From: a virus
IMG/VR virus record: IMGVR_UViG_3300027733_000239
Coordinates: 1-21,317 of that record
Length of the DNA: 21,317 nt
Direction: 5' to 3' (one strand)
Shown: positions 11,883-20,324 of the stretch, one piece after another
Layout of the letters: each line of letters opens with the position of its first letter
How positions within the stretch are numbered: the stretch's first letter is position 1
Program-made: the position numbers and the translations under genes
The notes under the pieces: model-generated
The model's input: the letters and a program-made list of their open reading frames with translations, nothing else
What the model was told of the DNA's origin: nothing
Databases searched by the model: none

Positions 11883-12212
11883 TTAAAATTGTAAGTAAAC
11901 TAACTTATTATCGCTAGTAATGCCTATGAGTATAGTGTTATCATTTAAGAAGTCTTCTATAGCTTGATTCTTATCTTCTATAGACAAGTCTTCTAAGTCT
12001 TCTATAGAGTAATTACTAGCTATCTCTTCATAAGTGCTTTCTGAATAGTCACAACATATAGCTATAACGTCAAGTTCTATAGGGTTTTCTCTAGTCTCTA
12101 ACTCTTCAAGGTAATTGAATAGTAGTTCTAAGGCATCATAACTGAATTGTTCGCTTCTACCTCTTAAATTAAAAGCATTGTGAAAGTCATAACTGCTGAC
12201 AGATTGATACAT
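11883..12212 (-). CDS. conserved-type phage protein (109 aa), acidic, unknown
   Basis: The product starts MYQSVSSYDFHNAFNLRGRS and continues with YDALELLFNYLEELE and IELDVIAICCDYSEST, an order I recall from small proteins in many phages without assigned function. It is strongly acidic, which could fit an antirestriction or DNA-mimic protein, but there is no proof. It is the first gene of the minus block; AGGAG and TTGACAA lie just upstream. Confidence 0.7.
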   Translation of the reverse strand: MYQSVSSYDFHNAFNLRGRSEQFSYDALELLFNYLEELETRENPIELDVIAICCDYSESTYEEIASNYSIEDLEDLSIEDKNQAIEDFLNDNTILIGITSDNKLVYLQF

Positions 12213-12294
12213 GGTAAGTCTCCTATTAAGTTGTCAAGTATTACAATAGCTATACTAAACTCATTAAATAGATTGTCAAGTATTATTATTAATT
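12213..12294 (-). promoter_or_regulatory. upstream control region of the minus small-gene block
   Basis: Two copies of AATACTTGACAA (minus strand, ends at 12231 and 12273) lie here. The distal copy offers a -35 box (TTGACA 12278-12273), but the nearest -10 candidates are weak (TAGTAT or TATAGC). The proximal copy sits six bases from the ribosome binding site and is more like an operator. Confidence 0.4.
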
Positions 12295-12314
12295 AAATTG
12301 TAACAAATTGTAAC
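12295..12314 (+). repeat. tandem 10-bp repeat AAATTGTAAC x2
   Basis: AAATTGTAAC at 12295-12304 is followed at once by an exact copy at 12305-12314, a one-helical-turn phasing. It lies between the divergent minus block and the late operon and overlaps a candidate -35 box. Confidence 0.6.
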
Positions 12315-12336
12315 AGGATAATTAAAGACATATATA
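12308..12336 (+). promoter_or_regulatory. candidate promoter of the packaging/head operon
   Basis: TTGTAA 12308-12313 and TATATA 12331-12336 are 17 bp apart, each four of six to consensus. A TATAGT follows at 12335-12340. The leader to the terminase gene would be about 110 nt. The weak match suggests an activator or reliance on read-through. Confidence 0.4.
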
Positions 12337-12452
12337 TAGTATAGATAACTTAAATACATCATAAAAGCATATTGAGACGCACATAAACGCACGCTAACGC
12401 ATTATTAATTAAGGGTTGATACTTACCCATAACCAATTTATAAGGTAATAAC

Positions 12453-12890
12453 ATGGACGATATAACAACAGATAACATAGAGACGATAGAAGATATACAG
12501 GAAGAGCTTACATCATCTGAGCTTGTAGAGATTGACAAGGAAGAGATAGTTAATAGAGGAAGACCCCCGCACCTTCCAAACGACACCACCCGAAATAGAG
12601 TTTTTATTTTAAGTACAGTAGGCACTCGCCATGAAGATATTGCAACCGTATTAAACATATCACATGATACACTTGTCAAGTACTATAAAGAAGAGCTTGA
12701 CAAAGGTCGTATTGAAGCTAACGCTTCTGTAGCAGAGACCTTATTCAAACAAGCTAAAGAAGGCAACACAACTGCTATGATATTCTGGTTGAAGTCTAGA
12801 GCTAAATGGAAAGAAACATCTCAACACGAGATAAGCGGTAACCCTGACGGTACGCCTGTTGAAGTAAAGATTGTGACAGGAATAGATTAG
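12453..12890 (+). CDS. terminase small subunit-like protein
   Basis: The 145-residue product has an acidic N-terminus (about 1-32), then RGRPPHLPNDTTRNRVFILSTVGTRHEDIATVLNISHDTLVKYYKEELDKG, a helix-turn-helix of the kind that small terminases use to bind packaging sites, then ANASVAETLFKQAKEGNTTAMIFWLKSRAKWKE, a common ending in this family. Small terminases form rings that recognise phage DNA and hand it to the large subunit. Here the large subunit is 1.4 kb downstream. AAGG precedes the ATG. Confidence 0.8.
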   Translation: MDDITTDNIETIEDIQEELTSSELVEIDKEEIVNRGRPPHLPNDTTRNRVFILSTVGTRHEDIATVLNISHDTLVKYYKEELDKGRIEANASVAETLFKQAKEGNTTAMIFWLKSRAKWKETSQHEISGNPDGTPVEVKIVTGID

Positions 12891-12972
12891 ACCCCCCACC
12901 CCTTTTTTAAAAAAACGAAAAACCTCTCTACGAATGAAACGTCAGTAGGGTAAATTTTACACAGGATATTTT

Positions 12973-13386
12973 ATGGTTGAACCAGTAGAAAAAGAAAGCA
13001 TGCCGACTTATGCGGATGTGAGCAATGATAACGTAGTGGCAGTTTTTGTGCTATTATGTCTTCATGCAGTTACTAACAACCACATCAACCACTGGCGCAC
13101 AGATTCTTTCTCTATACACTCTGCCCTTGGTGAGTTCTACGAATCGCTTGGCGAGGCTCTAGATGAGTTTGTAGAGGCATATATGGGTAAGTATGGGCAA
13201 ATCAAAGATTACCCAGAGTTTTACTCATTACCTAATAAAGACGCTTTATCTGAACTAAAGATGTTATGTGGAGCTGTAACTGCTCTTCGTGAACAAATGC
13301 CAGATGACTCTGAACTAGAAAACCTTCTGGATAATATTGAAAGTTTGATTGACTCAACTATGTATAAGGTAAAATTCTTAAAATGA
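12973..13386 (+). CDS. DUF5856 family protein
   Basis: The 137 residues contain LHAVTNNHINHWRTDSFSIHSALGEFYESLGEALDEFVEAYMGKYG (about 30-76), the four-helix, His-rich core of DUF5856, which resembles the Dps/ferritin-like bundle. Whether it binds metal is unknown; His31, His37, His40 and His49 with Glu54 are possible ligands. It lies between the terminase genes and overlaps the next gene as ATGA. Confidence 0.75.
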   Translation: MVEPVEKESMPTYADVSNDNVVAVFVLLCLHAVTNNHINHWRTDSFSIHSALGEFYESLGEALDEFVEAYMGKYGQIKDYPEFYSLPNKDALSELKMLCGAVTALREQMPDDSELENLLDNIESLIDSTMYKVKFLK

Positions 13387-13529
13387 AAAACGGATTATAC
13401 GCAAACATAAACGCTAAACAAAAAAGGATAGCTGCAGGTTCTGGTGAAAAGATGCGTAAGGTAGGCACTAAAGGTGCACCTACTGCTAAAGCATTTAAAC
13501 AATCAGCAAAGACAGCTAAAAAGAAATGA
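13383..13529 (+). CDS. small lysine-rich protein (48 aa)
   Basis: The product reads KNGLYANINAKQKRIAAGSG, then EKMRKVGTKGAPTAKAFKQS and a run of lysines. This is a family of tiny basic proteins common near phage packaging genes. Start and stop overlap both neighbours as ATGA. High positive charge suggests DNA or RNA contact, possibly inside the capsid; that is inference. Confidence 0.75.
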   Translation: MKNGLYANINAKQKRIAAGSGEKMRKVGTKGAPTAKAFKQSAKTAKKK

Positions 13530-13828
13530 GTGCTGCTTGGCAAAAGAAAGAAGGCAAGAACCCTAAAGGCGGACTTAACGCCAAAGGTCGTGCATCTTAC
13601 AAAGCTGAAACAGGCGGTACTTTAAAAGCACCTGTAAAATCTGGTGACAATCCTAGACGTGCATCATTCCTAGCTCGTATGGGTAACATGGCTGGTCCAG
13701 AACATAAACCTAACGGTGAGCCAACAAGATTACTATTATCCCTAAAGGCTTGGGGAGCATCATCTAAATCAGATGCTAAAGCCAAAGCAAAATCTATCTC
13801 AACCAGAAATAAACAAAAAGGAAAGTAA
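13526..13828 (+). CDS. DUF6321 family basic protein
   Basis: The 100 residues match the DUF6321 pattern almost end to end: AWQKKEGKNPKGGLNAKGRASY, GGTLKAPVKSGDNPRRASFLARMGNM and TRLLLSLKAWGASSK. It is strongly basic. Function unknown; found with packaging genes in many phages. Confidence 0.85.
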   Translation: MSAAWQKKEGKNPKGGLNAKGRASYKAETGGTLKAPVKSGDNPRRASFLARMGNMAGPEHKPNGEPTRLLLSLKAWGASSKSDAKAKAKSISTRNKQKGK

Positions 13829-13830
13829 TC

Positions 13831-13995
13831 ATGCCAATGGTCGGAAAAAAGAAATTCCCCTATACGGAAAAAGGTAAACATGCAGCAGAAACTTATGCTA
13901 GTGCAAAAGGTATGAAGATGCACGAAAAGAAAGAAACCAAGAAAAAAGAAGGCAAAGAAACAGGCATGAAAAAAATGATGAAAGGTAAAAAATGA
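13831..13995 (+). CDS. small lysine-rich protein (54 aa)
   Basis: The product starts MPMVGKKKFPYTEKGKHAAE, a pattern of small basic phage proteins, and more than a third of it is Lys. AAAGGAAAG lies upstream and the stop overlaps the next ATG. Probably same functional group as its two upstream neighbours. Confidence 0.75.
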   Translation: MPMVGKKKFPYTEKGKHAAETYASAKGMKMHEKKETKKKEGKETGMKKMMKGKK

Positions 13996-14309
13996 GTAGC
14001 ATACGATTTGATGATAACGAAAATTTAGTAGATGCTTATGTACCAAGTACATCACAAGTATTTGCAGTAGGTAATACGACAGCATCTTCAACTGCATTTG
14101 GTGCAGGCACAACTTTAGTAAGAGTATCTTGTTCACTTGGTCACTGCCATGTAGCGTTTGGCACAGCTCCAACAGCTTCTATTACAACAAGCATGATGAT
14201 TCCTAATAACTCTGTAGGTATATTTAAAGTTAATGCAGGTGATAAGATTGCATACATTAAAGATGCAACTGTTACTTCATCAACACTATGTGTAACGGAA
14301 CTAGCATAA
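13992..14309 (+). CDS. putative virion protein (beta-rich, 105 aa)
   Basis: After an acidic start (SSIRFDDNENLVDAY) the product is rich in Thr, Ser, Gly and Val and alternates in a beta-sandwich manner (VFAVGNTTASSTAFGAGTTL, VAFGTAP, IFKVNAGDKIAYIKDA). Such small proteins are often capsid decoration or head-associated proteins. No family name is certain. Confidence 0.6.
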   Translation: MSSIRFDDNENLVDAYVPSTSQVFAVGNTTASSTAFGAGTTLVRVSCSLGHCHVAFGTAPTASITTSMMIPNNSVGIFKVNAGDKIAYIKDATVTSSTLCVTELA

Positions 14310-14340
14310 AAAATTAAACCTTAAGGAGCGATGACCCTAT

Positions 14341-15612
14341 ATGGAGTCGCAAAACAAAACATTAGATACAGGTTATAGACCACGAGTTCCACAAAAACTT
14401 ATACACAACGCTGTAAGAGATAATAGATTTGTGGTAGTAGTAGCACATAGACGTATGGGTAAGACTGTATCAGCTATTAATCAGCTTATACATAGTGCCC
14501 TTACTTGTACTAAAAAAGAACCACGTTATGCTTATGTAGCTCCCACATACAATCAATCCAAGAGAATTGCATGGGACTACCTTGTAAACTATACTAGACC
14601 TCTTGGTGCAAAGGTAAACATTGCTGAACTTCGCGTTGATTTTATGGGTAGACGTATCTCACTATACGGTGCAGATAACCCAGACTCACTTCGTGGTATT
14701 TACCTCGATGGTTGCGTCATAGATGAAATAGGAAACATAAATCCTTCAGTATTTAGTGATATTGTACGACCAGCACTGACAGATAGATTAGGTTTTTGTG
14801 TTGCAATGGGCACTCCAAAGGGAAATAACCATTTTAGAGGCTTAAGAGATAGAGCAGCAGAGGGTCAAGGATGGAAATTATTAGAATTTAAGTCTTCTGA
14901 TACAAAACTTCTTAACGAAGAAGAGTTAAGAGCAGCAAAATTAGAAATGGGTGACGACAAATTCATGCAAGAATTTGAATGTTCATTTAATTCACCTGTA
15001 GAGGGGTCATATTACTCTAAATTAATAAACGAAATTGAAGAAAAAGCACACATGACCGAGATTCCTCGTGATGATTTGTGCAGAAGTTACACTGCATGGG
15101 ATTTGGGAATGTCAGATTCTACTGCAATATGGGTAGCACAGCTAACTGGTAAGGAAATACGTCTTATTGACTACATGGAAAATCATGGTCAAGGTTTAGA
15201 GTACTATGTTCAGTGGTTAAAAGACAATGACTACATGCACTTTGAGCATATCTTGCCACATGACGTAGAAGTTCGTGAATTAGGCACTGGAAAATCTCGT
15301 AAGGAGACTCTAGAAGATGCAGGACTTCATATTATTACTTGCCCTCGTCTTAATGTTGCTGATGGTATACAAGCTGTTAGACGAATGATTCCTAGATGTT
15401 GGTTTGACCCAAAAGCTAAACAAGGTTTAGATGCTCTTCGCAATTATCGTAGGCACTATGACGAGAAAAGAGCAGTCTTCCATGATAGACCATTACATGA
15501 TTGGTCATCACACGCTAGTGACGCTTTTAGATACCTTGCAACAGGTTTAAACGATGCACCTGCAGAAGAATGGAATAGACCTATTAACGTAAACACAAAT
15601 TGGATAGTATAA
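14341..15612 (+). CDS. terL: terminase large subunit
   Basis: The 423-residue product has an ATPase domain with Walker A VVAHRRMGKT (33-42), Walker B CVIDE (125-129) and coupling motif AMGTPKG (155-161), then an RNase H-like nuclease domain starting at AWDLGMSDST (252-261, Asp254) and ending HDWSSHASDAFRY. It pumps DNA into proheads and cuts concatemers. AAGGAG is 12 bases from this ATG, longer than usual; an out-of-frame ATG at 14331 opens only 15 codons. It ends just before the portal gene. Confidence 0.95.
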   Translation: MESQNKTLDTGYRPRVPQKLIHNAVRDNRFVVVVAHRRMGKTVSAINQLIHSALTCTKKEPRYAYVAPTYNQSKRIAWDYLVNYTRPLGAKVNIAELRVDFMGRRISLYGADNPDSLRGIYLDGCVIDEIGNINPSVFSDIVRPALTDRLGFCVAMGTPKGNNHFRGLRDRAAEGQGWKLLEFKSSDTKLLNEEELRAAKLEMGDDKFMQEFECSFNSPVEGSYYSKLINEIEEKAHMTEIPRDDLCRSYTAWDLGMSDSTAIWVAQLTGKEIRLIDYMENHGQGLEYYVQWLKDNDYMHFEHILPHDVEVRELGTGKSRKETLEDAGLHIITCPRLNVADGIQAVRRMIPRCWFDPKAKQGLDALRNYRRHYDEKRAVFHDRPLHDWSSHASDAFRYLATGLNDAPAEEWNRPINVNTNWIV

Positions 15613-15614
15613 CA

Positions 15615-17687
15615 ATGGCAAAAGCAAATAAATCTGGTTATATAATGGATGAAAGTAAACTTAAAGCTATTCTAGATTCTGAAATCTGGAGTTCATTAGG
15701 TTTTATTCAGTCTGAAACCACAGGCGAAAGACAACAAGCATTAGAGTACTACTTACGCAGACCTTATGGTAACGAAGTAGAAGGTAAATCTCAAGTTGTT
15801 ACTGGTGAAGTGGCAGAAGCTGTTGATGGTGCATTGCCACAACTTATCCGTATATTTACATCCTCTGAAAACATTGTTCAGTTTGAACCTGTTAAAGAAG
15901 GTGATGAAGATTTAGCTAATCAAGCTACTACATATGTTAACCATGTCTTCTATAAAGACAATGATGGATTTAGTGTACTACATAACTGGTTTAAAGACGC
16001 ACTTCTTGAAAAAGTAGGAGTAGTAAAAGTATATTGGGATGATGAAACAAACATTACCAAAGAAACATACAAAGGTTTAACCGATGATGAGCTTGCACTT
16101 ATCATGCAAGACCCAGAAGTAGAAATTATTAGTGTTGATTCTAAAGAAAACATAGATGAAAACTTAAATCCTAATAGTCCTATTCCTACACACGATGTTA
16201 AATTAAGAAAAACTGTTCGTAATGGTACAGTTCGTGTAGAAAATGTACCACCAGAAGAATTTATTATATCTAAACGTGCTAGAAACATTCAAGAATCTGG
16301 TTTCTGTGCTCATCGTAAAATGATGACTCGTTCAGAATTGATTGCAATGGGCTTTGACCCTAAAGTTGTAGAAGGTTTAGCTACTGGTAACGCTTTAGAA
16401 TACTCTCCAGAAAGAATTGCACGTTATACTCGTGGTGAACAACCTACAGACATGATGTCACAAGACCACTCTATGCAGTTATGTGAAGTTTATGAGTGCT
16501 ATATTAAAGTAGATTACAATAATGACGGTGTTGCAGAGCTTCGTAAGATTGTTTACGCATCTTCTGAAATTTTAAGTGATGAGGATTGTGATTACATTCC
16601 TTTCCATTCTATTTGCCCATTACCAATCCCACATAAATTCTTTGGTAACTCATTAGCAGACAGAACTATGGACTTGCAACTTATCAAGTCTACAATTACA
16701 CGCCAAATGTTAGATAACCTATACCTAACAAACAACTATCGTGTAGGTGCAGTAGAAGGTCAAGTTAATCTTGATGATTTACTCACATCTACAGCAGGTG
16801 GTGTAGTGCGTATTAAGAATCCTAATGCACTTGTGCCATTAACTGTGCAATCTAACGCTTCTCAATCTTTCCCTATGTTAGAGTATTTAGATAATGTACA
16901 GGCAAAACGTACAGGTGTATCTGACCAACAACAAGGTCTTGATCCTAACGCATTACAAAATACTACAGCTACAGCAGTATCAACTATGTCATCTGCTGCT
17001 AACGGTAAGCTAGAACTTATTGCTCGTATCTTTGCGGAAACAGGTGTTAAATCATTATTCCAATCTATCTTTAGATTACTTTGCAAATATCAAAAACAAG
17101 AAAGAACTATTCGTATTGCTGGTAAATATATTCCATTTAATCCTCGTGAATGGTCAGAACAATATGGTATTTCTATTAATGTCGGTTTAGGTAACGGTTC
17201 AAGAACAGACCAACTATCTACATTACAAATGATTCTTGGTAAACAAGAACAAATTATTCAACAATACGGATTGTCTAATCCTTTAGTTAATATTAAACAA
17301 TACAGAGATACATTAGCACGCTTTGTTCACATGGCTGGCTTTAAAGATGCTTCTGGATTTATGAATGAAATTACTCCAGAACAATCTCAACAATTATCTC
17401 AACCACAACCACCACAACCAGATTCTAATGTACAAGCTACACAAATCTTGGCACAAGTGGAACGTGAAAAAGCTGAATTAAGAGCTAAAACTGAAATGGC
17501 TAAACTTGAATTAGAGAAACAACAAATGGAATTAGATAATGCTCGTAAACAACTTGAGTTACAAATGCAAGAAGCTAAACTTCAAGCAGATGCTCAAGCA
17601 CAAGCACAAAAATCTCAATCTGATTCATTAAAATCAGTAATGGCATCTCTTAAAGACATTAAGGATTTACAAGTTAATCAACAATGA
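15615..17687 (+). CDS. portal protein (P22-like / head-tail connector)
   Basis: The 690-residue product fits large podovirus-type portals: GERQQALEYYLRRPYGNEVEGKSQVVTGEVAEAVDGALPQL (about 37-77), FKDALLEKVGVVKVYWDD, VPPEEFIISKRARN and SDQQQGLDPNAL near the middle. The C-terminal 120 residues are Gln- and Glu-rich coiled coil (EREKAELRAKTEMAKLELEK), a barrel-like extension. ATG 15615 is preferred to a TTG at 15600 within the terminase end. Portals form the dodecameric DNA gate; the location right after terL supports it. Confidence 0.93.
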   Translation: MAKANKSGYIMDESKLKAILDSEIWSSLGFIQSETTGERQQALEYYLRRPYGNEVEGKSQVVTGEVAEAVDGALPQLIRIFTSSENIVQFEPVKEGDEDLANQATTYVNHVFYKDNDGFSVLHNWFKDALLEKVGVVKVYWDDETNITKETYKGLTDDELALIMQDPEVEIISVDSKENIDENLNPNSPIPTHDVKLRKTVRNGTVRVENVPPEEFIISKRARNIQESGFCAHRKMMTRSELIAMGFDPKVVEGLATGNALEYSPERIARYTRGEQPTDMMSQDHSMQLCEVYECYIKVDYNNDGVAELRKIVYASSEILSDEDCDYIPFHSICPLPIPHKFFGNSLADRTMDLQLIKSTITRQMLDNLYLTNNYRVGAVEGQVNLDDLLTSTAGGVVRIKNPNALVPLTVQSNASQSFPMLEYLDNVQAKRTGVSDQQQGLDPNALQNTTATAVSTMSSAANGKLELIARIFAETGVKSLFQSIFRLLCKYQKQERTIRIAGKYIPFNPREWSEQYGISINVGLGNGSRTDQLSTLQMILGKQEQIIQQYGLSNPLVNIKQYRDTLARFVHMAGFKDASGFMNEITPEQSQQLSQPQPPQPDSNVQATQILAQVEREKAELRAKTEMAKLELEKQQMELDNARKQLELQMQEAKLQADAQAQAQKSQSDSLKSVMASLKDIKDLQVNQQ

Positions 17688-17911
17688 ACATACAAAACAT
17701 TCAAAACATCATAAATGATGACGATTTTAAAGAAGTATTAAAGTCAATCATTGATGTGCATATGGAAACAATTATAAACTCTAACGCTTCTGATACAGAA
17801 ATTAGAGAACATGCCTATCATAAGATAGCAGCAGTTAAAGAATTAATCGGCAGTCTTGAAGCTATTGCAGCAGGTCAAGCAATAGATGAGAACCGATTTA
17901 AGATATTGTAG
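17684..17911 (+). CDS. small helical protein after portal (75 aa)
   Basis: The ATG overlaps the portal stop (ATGA). The product IQNIINDDDFKEVLKSIIDV, then TEIREHAYHKIAAVKELIGS, is all helical and acidic. Proteins of this kind commonly follow the portal in related phages; a head-assembly role is likely but unproven. Confidence 0.7.
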   Translation: MNIQNIQNIINDDDFKEVLKSIIDVHMETIINSNASDTEIREHAYHKIAAVKELIGSLEAIAAGQAIDENRFKIL

Positions 17912-17960
17912 ATAATTCTACATTTGGTACGCCTCCCATAGAGGTAATATAGGAAAATAA

Positions 17961-18962
17961 ATGAGTGAAAACACCATGACTCCAGAAGATTCTGGAAGTG
18001 GCACGCTTACTGTAAGTCAAGCAGCCAATGCGTTTGAAGGTCTAATGGACACCCCAGCTAACTCTTCGGAGCAAAGAGCAGGTGAACAAGAAGCTGAACA
18101 AGTATTGGAACAAGAAGCAGAGCCACAACAAGAAACTGAACAAGTAGAAGAAGTAGTTGATGACGAAGCTGAAGTACAAGAAGATGACAGTCAAGAAGAA
18201 GAGCCTTCATATGTAGTTAAAGCCGCAGGGGAAGAAAAAGAAGTACCTCTATCTGAATTGATTAAAGGTTATCAGCTTGGTGCTGACTATACGAAAAAAA
18301 CTACCGAAGTAGCAGAACAACGTAAGCTAGTGGAAGCTGAACGTGGTGCTATTGAGGAAGCAAAGTATGCTCGTGATTCATATGCTCAACGTTTGCAAGC
18401 AGTAGATAACTTTCTAACTTCGCAAATGCCACAAGAGGATTTACATTCTCTTAAGGAAAACGACCCTATAGGCTATGCAGTAAAAGTTGCTGAACTTTCT
18501 GAAAAGAAAGAACAACTCCAAGCTATAAGAGCCGAACAAGCCAGAATTGCTCAAGAGCAACAATCTGACTATGCTCGTGCCATGTCTGACAGAGTTGCAC
18601 AGGAAGCATCTAAACTAGCACAAGTCCTACCAGAGTTTTCAGACCCAGTCAAAGGCGATAACTTCCGTAAGGAAATTCGTAACTATGGCAAGACGTTAGG
18701 ATTTACTGATGAGGAACTCTCACAAGTATATGACTCTCGTCATGTGCTCACTCTACAAAAGGCAATGATGTATGACAAACTTCAAAAGTCAAAGCCAGCT
18801 ATTACAAAGAAGGTAAATGAAGCTCCTAGAATGTTAAGAGCAGGCACTTCTGGTGGTAATAAACAAAGTGATGCACAGAAACTAACACAACAAAAAACCC
18901 AGTTGCGTAACTCTGGTAAAGTCAGAGATGCCGCAGCTTTATTTGAACAATTTTTAGAATAA
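17961..18962 (+). CDS. capsid scaffolding protein
   Basis: The 333 residues have a low-complexity Glu/Gln-rich N-terminal third (about 40-80), a SYVVKAAGEEKEVPLSELIKGYQLGADYTKKT element (about 82-113), long coiled-coil helices (EQRKLVEAERGAIEEA, KKEQLQAIRAEQARIAQEQQ) and a basic C-terminal part ending AAALFEQFLE. This composition, and the place between portal and major capsid protein, identify a scaffold that guides prohead assembly. AGGAAAAT lies upstream. Confidence 0.88.
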   Translation: MSENTMTPEDSGSGTLTVSQAANAFEGLMDTPANSSEQRAGEQEAEQVLEQEAEPQQETEQVEEVVDDEAEVQEDDSQEEEPSYVVKAAGEEKEVPLSELIKGYQLGADYTKKTTEVAEQRKLVEAERGAIEEAKYARDSYAQRLQAVDNFLTSQMPQEDLHSLKENDPIGYAVKVAELSEKKEQLQAIRAEQARIAQEQQSDYARAMSDRVAQEASKLAQVLPEFSDPVKGDNFRKEIRNYGKTLGFTDEELSQVYDSRHVLTLQKAMMYDKLQKSKPAITKKVNEAPRMLRAGTSGGNKQSDAQKLTQQKTQLRNSGKVRDAAALFEQFLE

Positions 18963-18974
18963 GGACATTAACAA

Positions 18975-19919
18975 ATGGCAACGTATCAAACCTATACAGC
19001 TATCGGTCAAAGAGAAGACCTTTCAGATGTGATTTACAACATTTCTCCAACAGAAACACCATTCTTAAATTCAGTAGGCAAATCAAAAGCTACTGCTATT
19101 TACCATGAATGGCAAACAGACTCATTAGCAGCAGCTTCTACTTCAAATGCAGCAGTTGAAGGTGCAACAGCTTCTGATGCAACAATTTCTCCAACAGTTC
19201 GTGTTGGTAACCGTACACAAATCTCACAAAAGACTATCAAAATTTCTGGTACTCTTGATGCAGTAAACAAAGCTGGTCGTAAATCTGAAAAGGCTTACCA
19301 ATTAGCTAAAGCATCTAGTGAAATTAAACGTGATATGGAAGCAACTTTGTTATCTAACCAAACTGCAGCTAATGGTAACTCTACAACAGCTCGTAATCTT
19401 GGTGGTTTACAAGCATGGTTAGCTTCTAACACATCAAACGGTTCTGGTGGTTCAGCAGGTGCTAACGGTACTACAGCTAGAACAACTGGTACTGATAGAG
19501 CTTTCACAGCTACATTACTTAACACTGTTATGCAATCAGCGTTCACAAACGGTGGTTCACCAACATTGTTATTAGTAACACCAGCTCAAAAAGTTGTGGC
19601 TTCTACATTCTCTGGTATTGCAACTCGTTACAGAGATGTACCAGCTAACCAACAAGCTCAAATCATCAATGCAGCAGATGTATACGTTTCTGACTTTGGT
19701 ATCATCCAAATCGTTCCAGACCGTTTCATCCCTAACACTGACTCTGATGACACAGCTTTCTTATTAGATACAGAAATGGCAGCAGTAGCTTACTTACGCC
19801 CATTCCAAACTAATGAGCTTGCTCAAGTTGGTGACGCTGATTTAACTCAACTTTTAGTAGAATACACATTAGAAGTTAAGAACGAAGCAGCACATGGCAT
19901 TATCTCTGACTTAACATAG
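18975..19919 (+). CDS. major capsid protein (DUF5309 type)
   Basis: The 314 residues start with YQTYTAIGQREDLSDVIYNISPTETPFLNSVGKSKATAIYHEW (about 4-46), the DUF5309 signature, and continue with TQISQKTIKISGT, a Gly/Ser/Thr loop (about 151-170) and LLLVTPAQKVVASTF. DUF5309 proteins are HK97-fold capsid proteins of SU10-like and other podoviruses. AAGGACATT precedes the ATG. Codons here look more biased than in early genes, as for a highly expressed gene, and a terminator follows directly. Confidence 0.92.
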   Translation: MATYQTYTAIGQREDLSDVIYNISPTETPFLNSVGKSKATAIYHEWQTDSLAAASTSNAAVEGATASDATISPTVRVGNRTQISQKTIKISGTLDAVNKAGRKSEKAYQLAKASSEIKRDMEATLLSNQTAANGNSTTARNLGGLQAWLASNTSNGSGGSAGANGTTARTTGTDRAFTATLLNTVMQSAFTNGGSPTLLLVTPAQKVVASTFSGIATRYRDVPANQQAQIINAADVYVSDFGIIQIVPDRFIPNTDSDDTAFLLDTEMAAVAYLRPFQTNELAQVGDADLTQLLVEYTLEVKNEAAHGIISDLT

Positions 19920-19931
19920 TCGGTATGAGTT

Positions 19932-19957
19932 AGCCCTAGAAATAGGGCTTTCTCTTT
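19932..19957 (+). terminator. rho-independent terminator after the capsid gene
   Basis: AGCCCTA (19932-19938) pairs with TAGGGCT (19943-19949) around a GAAA tetraloop, followed by TTCTCTTT. Placing a partial terminator after the capsid gene raises its mRNA relative to later genes. Confidence 0.85.
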
Positions 19958-20003
19958 ATGGTTTTCACTCAAAGAATCATAAACAGAAAAATGAAGGAAA
20001 ACA

Positions 20004-20324
20004 ATGACAGATAAACTAATTAACAACGGTATCTCACAAACATCTTTCCATGATGATGGTGATGATTTAATTATTGCACATTCACAAAATGTAACAACTA
20101 TTGTAGATGCTAACAAAGCAGAATATGCTCAATCAGATGAAAAACAAAGATGGAGTGATGATGCGTTTGGTAATAAAGTTGCGTCAATTCCTTTAGTCGT
20201 ATTTCAAGAATTAGAGAAACAAGGTATCACTCGTGGCTTTACTGTATTAGATATGCCACGATTCAAAGCATGGCTAAACAACCCAGATAACCGAGCATTT
20301 AGAACAAGGACAGGCAGAATATAA
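20004..20324 (+). CDS. conserved phage protein next to the capsid gene (106 aa)
   Basis: The product begins LINNGISQTSFHDDGDDLII, then AHSQNVTTIVDANKAEYAQSDEKQRW, and ends with NNPDNRAFRTRTGRI. I recognise the arrangement as typical of a small protein following DUF5309 capsid genes, without a proven role. AAGGAAAAC precedes the ATG; the stop overlaps the next ATG. Confidence 0.75.
   Translation: MTDKLINNGISQTSFHDDGDDLIIAHSQNVTTIVDANKAEYAQSDEKQRWSDDAFGNKVASIPLVVFQELEKQGITRGFTVLDMPRFKAWLNNPDNRAFRTRTGRI

Noticed and set aside
12359-12679. Minus-strand open frame at the terminase small subunit start
   Set aside because: Ser- and Val-rich shadow of the acidic plus-strand gene, no ribosome binding site.
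12891-12972. Possible terminator in the C-rich/T-rich gap after the small terminase
   Set aside because: TTTTTTAAAAAAA is self-complementary but there is no GC stem followed by T; not a credible intrinsic terminator.
13597-14172. 191-codon minus-strand open frame
   Set aside because: It is antisense to four well-supported small basic and virion genes and has a His/Phe/Leu-rich composition typical of a shadow of lysine-rich genes.
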